64,000 nucleotides of DNA. Origin: Actinomycetota bacterium (GTDB lineage Bacteria > Actinomycetota > Nitriliruptoria > Nitriliruptorales > JAHWKO01). Both the position numbers and the translations under genes were made by a program. This document shows positions 18,987-26,314 of this stretch, piece by piece; positions within the stretch are counted from its first letter, which is position 1; each line of letters begins with the position of its first letter. Below the pieces are notes generated by a model. That model was not told where the DNA came from. It saw nothing but the letters and a program-made list of their open reading frames with translations, and made no database searches. The DNA lies in NCBI GenBank assembly GCA_019347675.1, contig JAHWKW010000005.1:62001-126000 (forward strand), given 5' to 3'.

Positions 18987-20354
18987 GTGGGCGTCGACGC
19001 GTTCCAGGAGCGGCTGCGCGACGCGATCGCTCGCGTGCCTGACGACGCGTCACGTCCGCCGCCGGATGCTCGGGTCGGAGCGGTGCTGGCCCTGTTCGAG
19101 AGCACCGACCGAGGACCCGGCGTGGTCCTGACCCGGCGGCGTCGGGATCTGCGCTCCCACCCCGGCCAGCTGTCGTTCCCCGGCGGGCGGGTCGACACCG
19201 GCGAGACGTTCGAGCAGGCGGCGTTGCGTGAAGCCCGCGAGGAGATCGCCCTGCGGACCGAGTCGGTCGAGATCTTCGGCACCGCCCCGACGTTCTACAT
19301 CCCGCCGTCGCGGTTCTGGGTGGTCCCCGTGGTGGGCTGGTGGCGCGACCGTCATCGGCTCGACCCCAACCCCTGGGAGGTCGACGAGGTGCTGCACGTT
19401 CCTCTGGTCACCCTCGTGCAGGACGAGCGGCTGCGGTGGGTGTCGCTCTCCGAACGCGGTGCGGCGTGGGCGTGGCAGCTCGATGACGACCTGCTGTGGG
19501 GGGCGACCGCGATGCTGGTCGCGGCGCTCCTCGACGTGGTCAGCCCGGGTTGGGCTGGCGGCCGCCGGCCGACCGACCTCGGCCGTGACTGCCAGGTGCG
19601 TCCCTGGGAGCACTTCCCGTCGTGGCAGCCACCACTGCGGCTGCAGGGGATCCCGGAGGTGGCCGCGGCGGCTGTGCCGGTGGTCGGCTCCCGGCAGGCG
19701 CGCCAGGTGGTCCGGCTGCTGCAGGACGACGCCGGTGTCTCCTTCGCACAGGTCCTCGAGCACGCCGCCCGGCCGGTGACCGAGGCGGTGCGTCAGCTGG
19801 CGGGCGGGGACGTCTCGGGTGTGGCGGTGACCGTCCTGGCCGGGCCGGGTGGGAACGGCGCCGCCGGGGCGGCCGCCGCCCGGCTGCTGGCAGCGGCCGG
19901 TGCCCACGTCGCAGTCTGGCTGACCGGGGCGCTTCGTGTCCCGGACCAGTTGAACGTGCTGCGCACCGCCGGCGTGGCGGTCGCCCCGTTCGGCGAGGGC
20001 GCCACCGCTGGCGACGTCGTCGTCGACGCGCTGCTGGGGGTGGGCGCGCGCCCACCCGCGCACGGAGCCGTCGCCGCGGCGATCACCTGGCTGCAACGCC
20101 ACGACGTCCCGGTCGTCGCCGTGGACCTGCCCAGCGGGCTCCACCCCGACGCGGGCGTGGTCGGGCCCTGCGTCAGCGCCGACGTCACGATCACGCTGGG
20201 AGCCGCCAAGGCGGCGTTGCTCGACCCCGCCTACCGCGCGTACGTGGGGGACCTGTACCTGGCCGACCTGGGCGTCCCCGCGGACGTGTGGCGCCGCGCG
20301 GACGTCGAGCCGGTCACGGTGTTCGGCCGCGGCCCCCTGGTGCGGTTGGTGTGA
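18987..20354 (+). CDS. Fusion of a Nudix (CoA pyrophosphatase-type) hydrolase and a YjeF N-terminal (NAD(P)HX epimerase-like) domain
   Basis: Residues 1-210 are a Nudix hydrolase of the CoA-diphosphatase type: SHPGQLSFPGGR, then a complete Nudix box from G67 to REAREE at 81-86. Residues about 232-450 match the YjeF_N/NnrE epimerase: VLEHAARPVTEAV, VVDALLGVGA (about 345) and VDLPSGLHPDAG (about 379). The usual NNGGDG motif reads GNGAAG here (about 286-291), so epimerase activity is doubtful. No NnrD dehydratase domain is attached. GTG 18987 is used, but AGGAGG at 18963-18968 fits better with CTG 18975 in the same frame. No stop lies between the two domains. Confidence 0.85.
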   Translation: MGVDAFQERLRDAIARVPDDASRPPPDARVGAVLALFESTDRGPGVVLTRRRRDLRSHPGQLSFPGGRVDTGETFEQAALREAREEIALRTESVEIFGTAPTFYIPPSRFWVVPVVGWWRDRHRLDPNPWEVDEVLHVPLVTLVQDERLRWVSLSERGAAWAWQLDDDLLWGATAMLVAALLDVVSPGWAGGRRPTDLGRDCQVRPWEHFPSWQPPLRLQGIPEVAAAAVPVVGSRQARQVVRLLQDDAGVSFAQVLEHAARPVTEAVRQLAGGDVSGVAVTVLAGPGGNGAAGAAAARLLAAAGAHVAVWLTGALRVPDQLNVLRTAGVAVAPFGEGATAGDVVVDALLGVGARPPAHGAVAAAITWLQRHDVPVVAVDLPSGLHPDAGVVGPCVSADVTITLGAAKAALLDPAYRAYVGDLYLADLGVPADVWRRADVEPVTVFGRGPLVRLV

Positions 20355-20437
20355 CGTGTGGCCCGGACACGTCGACGACCTCCGCGCAGCGGGCTGCGGC
20401 GGTGACGTCGCGGGGCGGCCGCGACCGGAGCGCGGCG

Positions 20438-20450
20438 TAGAGTCGCAAGC
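20438..20450 (+). promoter_or_regulatory. Leaderless promoter of the alpha/beta hydrolase gene
   Basis: TAGAGT (20438-20443) is followed by seven bases and the GTG start at 20451. No Shine-Dalgarno sequence lies between, which fits a leaderless transcript. Confidence 0.45.
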
Positions 20451-21344
20451 GTGCAGCATCGAACCCTCCGACGCGACGGACCCCTGCACGTCGTCGACTT
20501 CGGCGGGAGCGGTCAGCCGATCGTCCTGCTGCACGGCCTCGGGGGATCCCACGCCAACTGGATCTCGGTCGGAGAGCGCCTGGCGGAACACCGTCACGTG
20601 GTCGCGTTGGACCTCGTCGGCCACGGCCTCACCCCACCGGTCGGCCGGCGCGCACGCATCGTCGACCACCGCCGTCTCGTGCAGCGCTACCTTGGCCACC
20701 TCGACCAGCCGGCGGTGCTCGCCGGCAACTCCATGGGCGGGTACGTGGCGCTGACCGTGGCTGCCTCGACCCCCGAGCTGGTCGCCGGCCTGATCCTGGT
20801 CGGGGCGGCGCTGCCGCGCGAGCAGATCGTGCCGCGGGATCCCCTGGTGCTGGGGATGTTCGCGGTGTACATGATCCCTGGGCTGGCGGACCGCTTCCTG
20901 TCCTGGCGCAGGCGCAGGCTCCGACCCGAAGGCCTCGTCGAGCAGGCCTTGAGGTTGTGCAGCGTGGACGCGTCGCGCATCGCCGACGAGGCGTGGGAGG
21001 CGCACGTGGAGATGGCCCACGAGCGCATCCTGCAACCGTGGAGCCGCCGCTGCTTCCTGCAGTCGGCCCGGTCCCTGGTGGCGCGGATGGTCGGCCGCCG
21101 GCGCGTCGCCGACATGATCGAGGCGATCGAAGCGCCAGCCCTGATCATCCAGGGCGATCGGGACCGCCTGGTTCCCGTCGAAGTGGCCCGTGACCTCGCC
21201 GGGCGCCGCCCCGACTGGCAGCTGGAGGTCTTCACCGACATCGGCCACGTCCCCCAGCTGGAATGCCCGGATCGTTTCATCGAGGTCGTCGACCGCTGGC
21301 TGCACGGCGGCCTGTCCGCGGAGAGGTCCACCTGTGCGAGCTGA
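20451..21344 (+). CDS. Alpha/beta-fold hydrolase
   Basis: A 297-residue serine hydrolase. The oxyanion loop LLHGLGG lies near 27-32, and the nucleophile elbow GNSMGG puts S94 as the nucleophile. The acid is probably D in QGDRDRLVP (about 233) and the base H266 in DIGHVPQLE. A short cap region with basic residues (FLSWRRRRL) follows strand 6. The substrate cannot be told. GTG 20451 is supported by a -10-like TAGAGT 7 bases upstream, and no ribosome binding site is seen. A hairpin after its stop separates it from the tRNA. Confidence 0.88.
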   Translation: MQHRTLRRDGPLHVVDFGGSGQPIVLLHGLGGSHANWISVGERLAEHRHVVALDLVGHGLTPPVGRRARIVDHRRLVQRYLGHLDQPAVLAGNSMGGYVALTVAASTPELVAGLILVGAALPREQIVPRDPLVLGMFAVYMIPGLADRFLSWRRRRLRPEGLVEQALRLCSVDASRIADEAWEAHVEMAHERILQPWSRRCFLQSARSLVARMVGRRRVADMIEAIEAPALIIQGDRDRLVPVEVARDLAGRRPDWQLEVFTDIGHVPQLECPDRFIEVVDRWLHGGLSAERSTCAS

Positions 21345-21346
21345 CG

Positions 21347-21370
21347 CACCGGCGCGTCGTCGCGCCCGTG
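21347..21370. terminator. Hairpin between the hydrolase gene and tRNA-Leu
   Basis: GGCGCG-TCGT-CGCGCC (21351-21366) is a perfect 6-bp stem, extended by CAC/GTG outside a single C/C mismatch. It starts two bases after the hydrolase stop and lies 12 bases from the tRNA 3' end, so it could stop transcription from both sides. Confidence 0.5.
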
Positions 21371-21382
21371 CCGGAAGACAAG

Positions 21383-21467
21383 TGCGGGCGACAGGATTCG
21401 AACCTGCATGGGGTCGCAACCCCGGGGCGGTTTAAGCGCCCTGCGTCAACCGTTCCGCCACGCCCGC
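21383..21467 (-). tRNA. tRNA-Leu, anticodon UAA
   Basis: The minus strand folds as an 85-nt class II tRNA. The 7-bp acceptor stem is GCGGGCG (21467-21461) with CGCCCGC (21390-21384), and the discriminator is A at 21383. The anticodon loop CTTAAAC is closed by GGGCG/CGCCC, giving UAA. A long variable arm with CGGGGTTGCGACCCC and the T-loop GGTTCGAATCC are present. CCA is not encoded: the next bases are CT. It reads UUA, a very rare codon in this GC-rich sequence, and probably UUG by wobble. Confidence 0.95.
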
Positions 21468-21560
21468 TGACGAGGACGACGCACCGTCGCTACTTCCCCG
21501 TCGCCAGCGACGGGCGGCCTGTCCTCGGTGATGATGTTACAAGCCGCGATCGGAGGACCC

Positions 21561-22496
21561 ATGAGGTGGGCGACCTACCGCCACGACACGGACGGTCCCG
21601 ACCGCGTCGGGCTCGTCATCGACGGCCGCATCAGCGGGCTCCCGCCCGGCGTGTCCCTGCTGGGGCTGCTCCATGACGGCCCGCAGGCGCTGGCGGAGGC
21701 GGGCCACCGCGCCGGGCAGGACCCCGCCGAGGACGTCGCGGTGGCCGACGTCCAGCTCCGCGCCCCGATCCCCGACCCCCCGTCCGTGCGCGACTTCTCC
21801 GCGTTCGAGGCGCACGTGCGCACCGCTCGGCGGGCCCGCGGCGTGGAGATGGACCCCGACTGGTACCGGCGGCCGGCGTTCTACTTCAGCAACCCGCACG
21901 CGATCGTGGACCCGGATGCGGACGTGGCCGTCCCACCCGGTTCGCACGCGCTGGACTTCGAGCTGGAGGTCGCCGCGATCGTCGGCCTCCCCGGCCGTGA
22001 CCTCGACCCGGAGGCGGCTGCCCGCCACATCGCCGGCTTCACGGTGATGAACGACTGGAGTGCCCGTGACCTGCAACGCGGCGAAATGCGCTCGCAGCTC
22101 GGCCCGGCCAAGAGCAAGGACTTCGCCACCACCCTCGGCCCGTTCCTGGTCACCCCCGACGAGCTCGAGCCCTACGCCGTCGGCCGCGGCTACGCCCTGA
22201 CCATGACCGCGTCCGTCAACGGTCGCGAGTACACCCGGACGTCGTGCGCGGACCTGTACTGGTCGTTCGGCGAGCTCGTCGCGTACGCCTCTCGGGGGGC
22301 TTGGATCCGCCCCGGCGACGTGATCGGCTCGGGCACGGCCCCCGGCGGGTGCATCCTCGAGCTGGCGCTCGTCCACGGCGCCGACCCCTACCCGTGGTTG
22401 CAGCCGGGCGACGATGTCACCCTCACGGTCGAGGCGCTCGGCGCGATCGCCAACCGCGTCGTCGAAGGACCGCCGTCGCCGCCGCTGCGGCGGTGA
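21561..22496 (+). CDS. Fumarylacetoacetate hydrolase family protein
   Basis: Probably splits fumarylacetoacetate to fumarate and acetoacetate, the last step of tyrosine degradation. The 311 residues show the FAH fold: PPSVRDFSAFEAHV, a metal ligand in ALDFELEVAAIVG, GFTVMNDWSARDLQ, LGPAKSKDFATTLGPF and GDVIGSGTAPGGC. It is shorter than eukaryotic FAH, like other actinobacterial members. ATG 21561 has CGGAGGA just upstream. The homogentisate dioxygenase gene is immediately downstream, which supports this role over other FAH-family reactions. Confidence 0.88.
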   Translation: MRWATYRHDTDGPDRVGLVIDGRISGLPPGVSLLGLLHDGPQALAEAGHRAGQDPAEDVAVADVQLRAPIPDPPSVRDFSAFEAHVRTARRARGVEMDPDWYRRPAFYFSNPHAIVDPDADVAVPPGSHALDFELEVAAIVGLPGRDLDPEAAARHIAGFTVMNDWSARDLQRGEMRSQLGPAKSKDFATTLGPFLVTPDELEPYAVGRGYALTMTASVNGREYTRTSCADLYWSFGELVAYASRGAWIRPGDVIGSGTAPGGCILELALVHGADPYPWLQPGDDVTLTVEALGAIANRVVEGPPSPPLRR

Positions 22497-22601
22497 AGTG
22501 CGCGGACCGGACGCGTGCTGCCGGGCGTGCCCGACTGTGCCATCCTCGTCCCGCCGACCGCAGCGCTGCGGGACCCGCAAGCCGACCAGGAGTGTGCGCG
22601 G

Positions 22602-23807
22602 ATGGTCATGTACCAGGTGCGCGGACGCATCCCGCGCAAGCGGCACACCCAGCTGTGGCAGGGCGAGCGGTTGCTGACCGAGCAGGTCGTGGGCGTCGAG
22701 GGGTTCTCCGGGGCGTCCTCGATCCTCTACCACCTTGACACCCCCGTGCGGGTCAAGCACATCGGCGCGTTCCGTCGACTGCAACGCGACGAGTGGATCC
22801 CCGACGCCCACGCCCACCACCTGTTCGACACCTGGACGCTGCCGGAAGCCGGTGACGCCATCAGCGGACGCCGGCTGCTGATGTGGAACCAGGACGTGGA
22901 GATCGGTCTGTGCCGGGCCGCCGAGCCGATGGGCGACTTCTACCGCAACGGCGAAGCCGACGAGGTCATCTTCGTTCATGAGGGGGGCGGGACCGTCGAG
23001 ACCGTGCTGGGAGACCTGCCCTACGTGCCCGGCGACTACATCGTGGTCCCGCGGGGCATCACCTACCGGTTCCGTCCCGACGATCGGCGACCCCAGCGTT
23101 ACCTCGTCTTCACCTCGCCGGGGCTGATCGAGATCCCCCGCCGGTACCGCAACGAGTACGGCCAGCTACTCGAGCACGCCCCGTTCTCCAACCGCGACGT
23201 GCACCCCCCGACGGAGCTACGCACCCACGACGAGCGGGGCGAGTTCGTGGTCAACGTCCGGGTCGGCGGCGGCCTGCAGCGCTACGTCCTCGACCACCAT
23301 CCGTTCGACGTCGTCGGGTGGGACGGTTACCTCTACCCGTACACGTTCAACATCGCCGACTTCGAACCGATCGTGAAGAAGGTCCACGCCCCGCCACCGG
23401 TCCACCAGACCTTCGAGGGGCGCAACTTCGTGATCTGCTCGTTCTGTCCCCGGCCGCTGGACTGGCACGCGGACTCGGTCCCGATCCCCTACAGCCACGC
23501 CAACCTCAACTCCGAGGAGATGATCTACTACGTGGCAGGCACGTTCGGGTCCCGGGAGGGCGTCGACGTCGGCTCGGTCACCCTGCACCCGTCGGGGGTG
23601 CCGCACGGTCCGCAGCCGGGGCTGGCGGAGCGTTCGCTCGGTGCGACGTCAACCGACGAGCTCGCGGTGATGTGCGACACCTTCCATCCGCTCCGGCTGA
23701 CGCCGTTGGCACGCGAGCTGGACCGACCCGGGTACGCCCACTCGTGGTCTGCAGCTCCGGTCGGTGACGCCGACACCTCCGACGGGGCGGCCAGCATCTC
23801 GGAGTAG
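22602..23807 (+). CDS. hmgA: Homogentisate 1,2-dioxygenase
   Basis: Opens the ring of homogentisate to maleylacetoacetate using non-haem iron and oxygen. The 401 residues form a double cupin: GDFYRNGEADEVIFVHEG and GDYIVVPRGITYRF in the N-terminal part, then HPFDVVGWDGYLYPYTFNI, the iron-ligand region SHANLNSEEMIYYVAG, and TLHPSGVPHGPQPG. ATG 22602 is chosen with AGGAG at 22588-22592. Starts further upstream give a non-homologous leader. With the preceding FAH gene it forms a homogentisate pathway. No maleylacetoacetate isomerase or hydroxyphenylpyruvate dioxygenase is in the window. Confidence 0.93.
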   Translation: MVMYQVRGRIPRKRHTQLWQGERLLTEQVVGVEGFSGASSILYHLDTPVRVKHIGAFRRLQRDEWIPDAHAHHLFDTWTLPEAGDAISGRRLLMWNQDVEIGLCRAAEPMGDFYRNGEADEVIFVHEGGGTVETVLGDLPYVPGDYIVVPRGITYRFRPDDRRPQRYLVFTSPGLIEIPRRYRNEYGQLLEHAPFSNRDVHPPTELRTHDERGEFVVNVRVGGGLQRYVLDHHPFDVVGWDGYLYPYTFNIADFEPIVKKVHAPPPVHQTFEGRNFVICSFCPRPLDWHADSVPIPYSHANLNSEEMIYYVAGTFGSREGVDVGSVTLHPSGVPHGPQPGLAERSLGATSTDELAVMCDTFHPLRLTPLARELDRPGYAHSWSAAPVGDADTSDGAASISE

Positions 23808-23849
23808 GACCGGTCACAGCAGGCGAGCCCGGTCGTGGGGGCCCGACGG

Positions 23850-24323
23850 TCAGGCTCGGTCGTCACCGATCAGTTTGGCGAACACGTCGTGGAGGAAACC
23901 GCGGGCAGCGGCTGCGGCCAGGGCGTGCTGCTGGCTGGGCCCCAACGCCGCACCGATCGAACCCGTCGGTGCGGCGTAGTCACCCTCGAGGCGCAGTTCG
24001 GGCCAATCGCCGTCGCGCGACCGCAAGGTGAGGTAGCCGTCGAAGGATGGCAGCGCCCGTTGCATGTGCTCGTCTTCGGGCTCGGGGTCGGCGCGCCAGC
24101 GGATGTGGCGGCGGACCGAGTGCTCGTCGCCGTGCGGCTCGCCGACCATGCACGTCGCCAGGCGCGACGCCGGTCCGGCGCGGACCTCGACCGCCCAGTG
24201 GCCGGGGCCACGGTCGGTCGCCGGCTGCGGGAGCCACTCGTGCGGATCGCCGCTCAAGGTCCGTACCAGCTTGGTGGTGCTGGCGCCGGCCTCGAACGGC
24301 TCCCACGCCTCGATCCGCGGCAC
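23850..24323 (-). CDS. Hypothetical protein, possibly SRPBCC-like
   Basis: A 157-residue soluble protein with normal codon bias. The C-terminal half (LPSFDGYLTLRSRDGDWPELRLEGDY, GSIGAALGP, AAARGFLHDVFAKL) resembles actinobacterial hypothetical proteins of the polyketide cyclase/SRPBCC kind. The resemblance is weak. The GTG at 24323 has GGAGGAGA 8 bases upstream, and TAGACT on minus (24360-24355) is a plausible -10. It is the last gene of the minus-strand block and converges on hmgA. Confidence 0.65.
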   Translation of the reverse strand: MPRIEAWEPFEAGASTTKLVRTLSGDPHEWLPQPATDRGPGHWAVEVRAGPASRLATCMVGEPHGDEHSVRRHIRWRADPEPEDEHMQRALPSFDGYLTLRSRDGDWPELRLEGDYAAPTGSIGAALGPSQQHALAAAAARGFLHDVFAKLIGDDRA

Positions 24324-24375
24324 GAACGCGTCTCCTCCCCCCCGTCGCGGTGAGAGTCTAGGCGGCGCAAGCGGT

Positions 24376-24402
24376 GCCCCCGCCCTGGGCGGAGCGGGGG
24401 GC
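24376..24402 (-). terminator. Hairpin after hyuB
   Basis: GCCCCCGC (24376-24383) pairs with GCGGGGGGC (24394-24402), with one bulged base and a ten-base loop. It lies directly after the hyuB stop on the minus strand. No U-tract follows. Confidence 0.4.
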
Positions 24403-24403
24403 T

Positions 24404-26005
24404 CTACGACGGCGCCCCGAACCCACCACCGCCAGGGGTGTCGACCACGATGCGGTCGCCGCGGTGCAGGATCAACGTGATCTTGGCGGGCAGGTCGCGT
24501 TCCTCGTCGTGGCCGTCGGCGCTGCGGCGGACCACGCGGTTACGGCCGGGTGCGCCGTCGTGCCCGCCCGCCAGTCCCCACGGGCCGCGCCGTCGCCGCT
24601 CGGTCACCAGCGAGCAGGTCGCCCGCTCGCCGAGCACCTCCAGGGTGCGGCGGAGCCCGTCACCGCCGCGGAAGCGTCCTGTCCCGCCCGACCCGTCGCG
24701 CAGCCGGTACTCGACCACCCGCACCGGGTAGGCCAGCTCGAACGCCTCGATCGGGGTGTTCTTGGTGTTGGTCATGTGGGTGTGCACGCCGCTCATCCCG
24801 TCGGCGTGGGGACGTGCGCCCTGGCCGCCGGCCAGCGTCTCGTAGTAGGCGAACGCCTCGCCGGTCCGCGGGTCGGTCCCACCCAGCAGCGTGTTGTTCA
24901 TCGTGCCCTGCGAGGCGGCCGGGACCCGGTCGGGGACCGCCTGTGCCAACGCCCCGAACAGCGCATCGACGATCCGCTGCGACGTCTCGACGTTCCCGGC
25001 CGCGACCGCCGCGGGAGGTCGCGGATCGACCAACGAGCCCTCGGGGGCGCGCACCTCGAGCGGCCGCCAGCCGCCGGCGTTCGCGGGCACGCCGGGGGCG
25101 ACGACCGCGCGTAGCGCGAAGAAGCAGCACGACCGTGTCACCGCCACCGGCGCGTTGAGTGGCCCGTCGCACTGGGGCGCCGTCCCCGCGAAGTCCATCG
25201 TGATCCGGTCGGCGTCGACGGTGACCGCCACGCGGATCGGGATCGGTTGGTCGCCGATGCCGTCGTCGTCGAGGACGTCCTCGAAGCGGTACGTCCCGTC
25301 GGGCAGCTGTGACACGGCTGCGCGCACCGCCCGCTCGGCGTGGTCCTGGGTCGCGCTCATCGCCTCGAGCAGGAGATCGATCCCTGCGGCGTCATCGCCG
25401 TCACCGAGCCGGGCCGCCAGCTCGCGCACCCGCCGGGCCCCGAGATGGTTGGCGCCGACCTGGGCGCGCAGGTCCCCGGTGCGTTCCCGTGGGGTCCGCG
25501 AGTTGGTCGTGAGCAGGGCGAGCAGGTCGCGGTCGACCTCCCCGCCGCGCACCAGCTTGATCGGTGGGATGCGCAGACCTTCGGCGAAGATCTCGGTTGC
25601 CCCGGCCGGCATGCTGCCTGGCGCCGCGCCTCCCACGTCCGCGTGGTGAGCCCGCGTCGCGACGAACCCCAGCAACCGGTCACCGCTCCATACCGGCGCG
25701 ACCAGCGTCCAGTCGGGCAGGTGCGTCCCACCGGCGAACGGGTCGGACACCAGCACCTGCTCGCCCTCGGCCAGCGCGCCGAAGCTCTCGAGGGCTGCGG
25801 CGACCGAGGCGGGCATCGCGCCCAGGTGGACGGGGATGTGCTCGGCCTGGGCGACCATCGCTCCGTCGGGATCGAACAGCGCCGTCGAGCAGTCCGCCCG
25901 TTCCTTGATGTTGGGCGAGTAGGCCGTGCGTCGCAGGGCCGCGCCCGTCTCCTCGGCGATCCCCACCAGGGCGTTGCGGGTCACCTCCAGCGTGACGGGG
26001 TCCAC
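24404..26005 (-). CDS. Hydantoinase B / 5-oxoprolinase-type subunit B
   Basis: The 533-residue HyuB subunit works with HyuA to open hydantoin or 5-oxoproline rings using ATP. It begins VDPVTLEVTRNALVGIAEE, the family start. It contains IKERADCSTALFD, AHHADVGGAAPGSMP with metal-site histidines, GNVETSQRIVDALFGAL, and C-terminal GTGRFRGGDGLRR...GGGGFG. GTG 26005 has GAGGAG upstream; earlier in-frame codons are not homologous. hyuA lies 310 bases upstream on the same strand, with a small opposite-strand gene between them. The precise substrate is unknown. Confidence 0.9.
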   Translation of the reverse strand: MDPVTLEVTRNALVGIAEETGAALRRTAYSPNIKERADCSTALFDPDGAMVAQAEHIPVHLGAMPASVAAALESFGALAEGEQVLVSDPFAGGTHLPDWTLVAPVWSGDRLLGFVATRAHHADVGGAAPGSMPAGATEIFAEGLRIPPIKLVRGGEVDRDLLALLTTNSRTPRERTGDLRAQVGANHLGARRVRELAARLGDGDDAAGIDLLLEAMSATQDHAERAVRAAVSQLPDGTYRFEDVLDDDGIGDQPIPIRVAVTVDADRITMDFAGTAPQCDGPLNAPVAVTRSCCFFALRAVVAPGVPANAGGWRPLEVRAPEGSLVDPRPPAAVAAGNVETSQRIVDALFGALAQAVPDRVPAASQGTMNNTLLGGTDPRTGEAFAYYETLAGGQGARPHADGMSGVHTHMTNTKNTPIEAFELAYPVRVVEYRLRDGSGGTGRFRGGDGLRRTLEVLGERATCSLVTERRRRGPWGLAGGHDGAPGRNRVVRRSADGHDEERDLPAKITLILHRGDRIVVDTPGGGGFGAPS

Positions 26006-26079
26006 AGTTGCTCCTCGCGCATCGCGACCTTGGCCGCCGCGGTGTGCTGACGCGTGACGTTCACGGGCGGCCGCTGGGC

Positions 26080-26092
26080 CATACTGCCCGCC
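26080..26092 (+). promoter_or_regulatory. Leaderless promoter of the small gene at 26093
   Basis: CATACT (26080-26085) is followed by seven bases and the ATG at 26093. There is no ribosome binding site in between. Confidence 0.4.
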
Positions 26093-26299
26093 ATGCGCAC
26101 CACCTACCTCGGCCAGTACACCGACGAGCACGCCGACGAGCTGCTCGAGGCGCTCGATCGTACCGGGATCGTCCACTGGGAGAAGCGCAGCGGCCGCTTC
26201 TCCCGGTTCGTGTTCGCCGGTGAGTGGGGCGTGCGGGTCTTCGTGGAGGCGGACCGGCTCGACGACGCCCGCAGCATCGCGGAGGCGATCACGTCGTAG
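26093..26299 (+). CDS. Small conserved-looking acidic protein
   Basis: A 68-residue soluble protein (RTTYLGQYTDEHADELLEAL...GEWGVRVFVEADRLDDARSIAEA) with strong third-position GC bias. It looks like a small alpha/beta domain of the kind found as putative signal-transducing or DUF2007-like proteins, but the family is not certain. It lies on plus inside the gap between hyuA and hyuB (both minus) and reads towards the end of hyuA. A CATACT box 7 bases before the ATG suggests leaderless expression from its own promoter. Confidence 0.68.
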   Translation: MRTTYLGQYTDEHADELLEALDRTGIVHWEKRSGRFSRFVFAGEWGVRVFVEADRLDDARSIAEAITS

Positions 26300-26314
26300 G
26301 TGGCGACGGCCGGG

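Noticed and set aside
19050-21419. A 789-codon minus-strand open frame
   Set aside because: It is antisense to the Nudix-YjeF fusion and the hydrolase; the composition is low-complexity Arg/Gly/Asp/His and there are no motifs.
26006-26176. Longer hyuB starting at 26176
   Set aside because: The extra 57 codons are not HyuB-like, overlap the opposite-strand small gene, and GTG 26005 has a good ribosome binding site.
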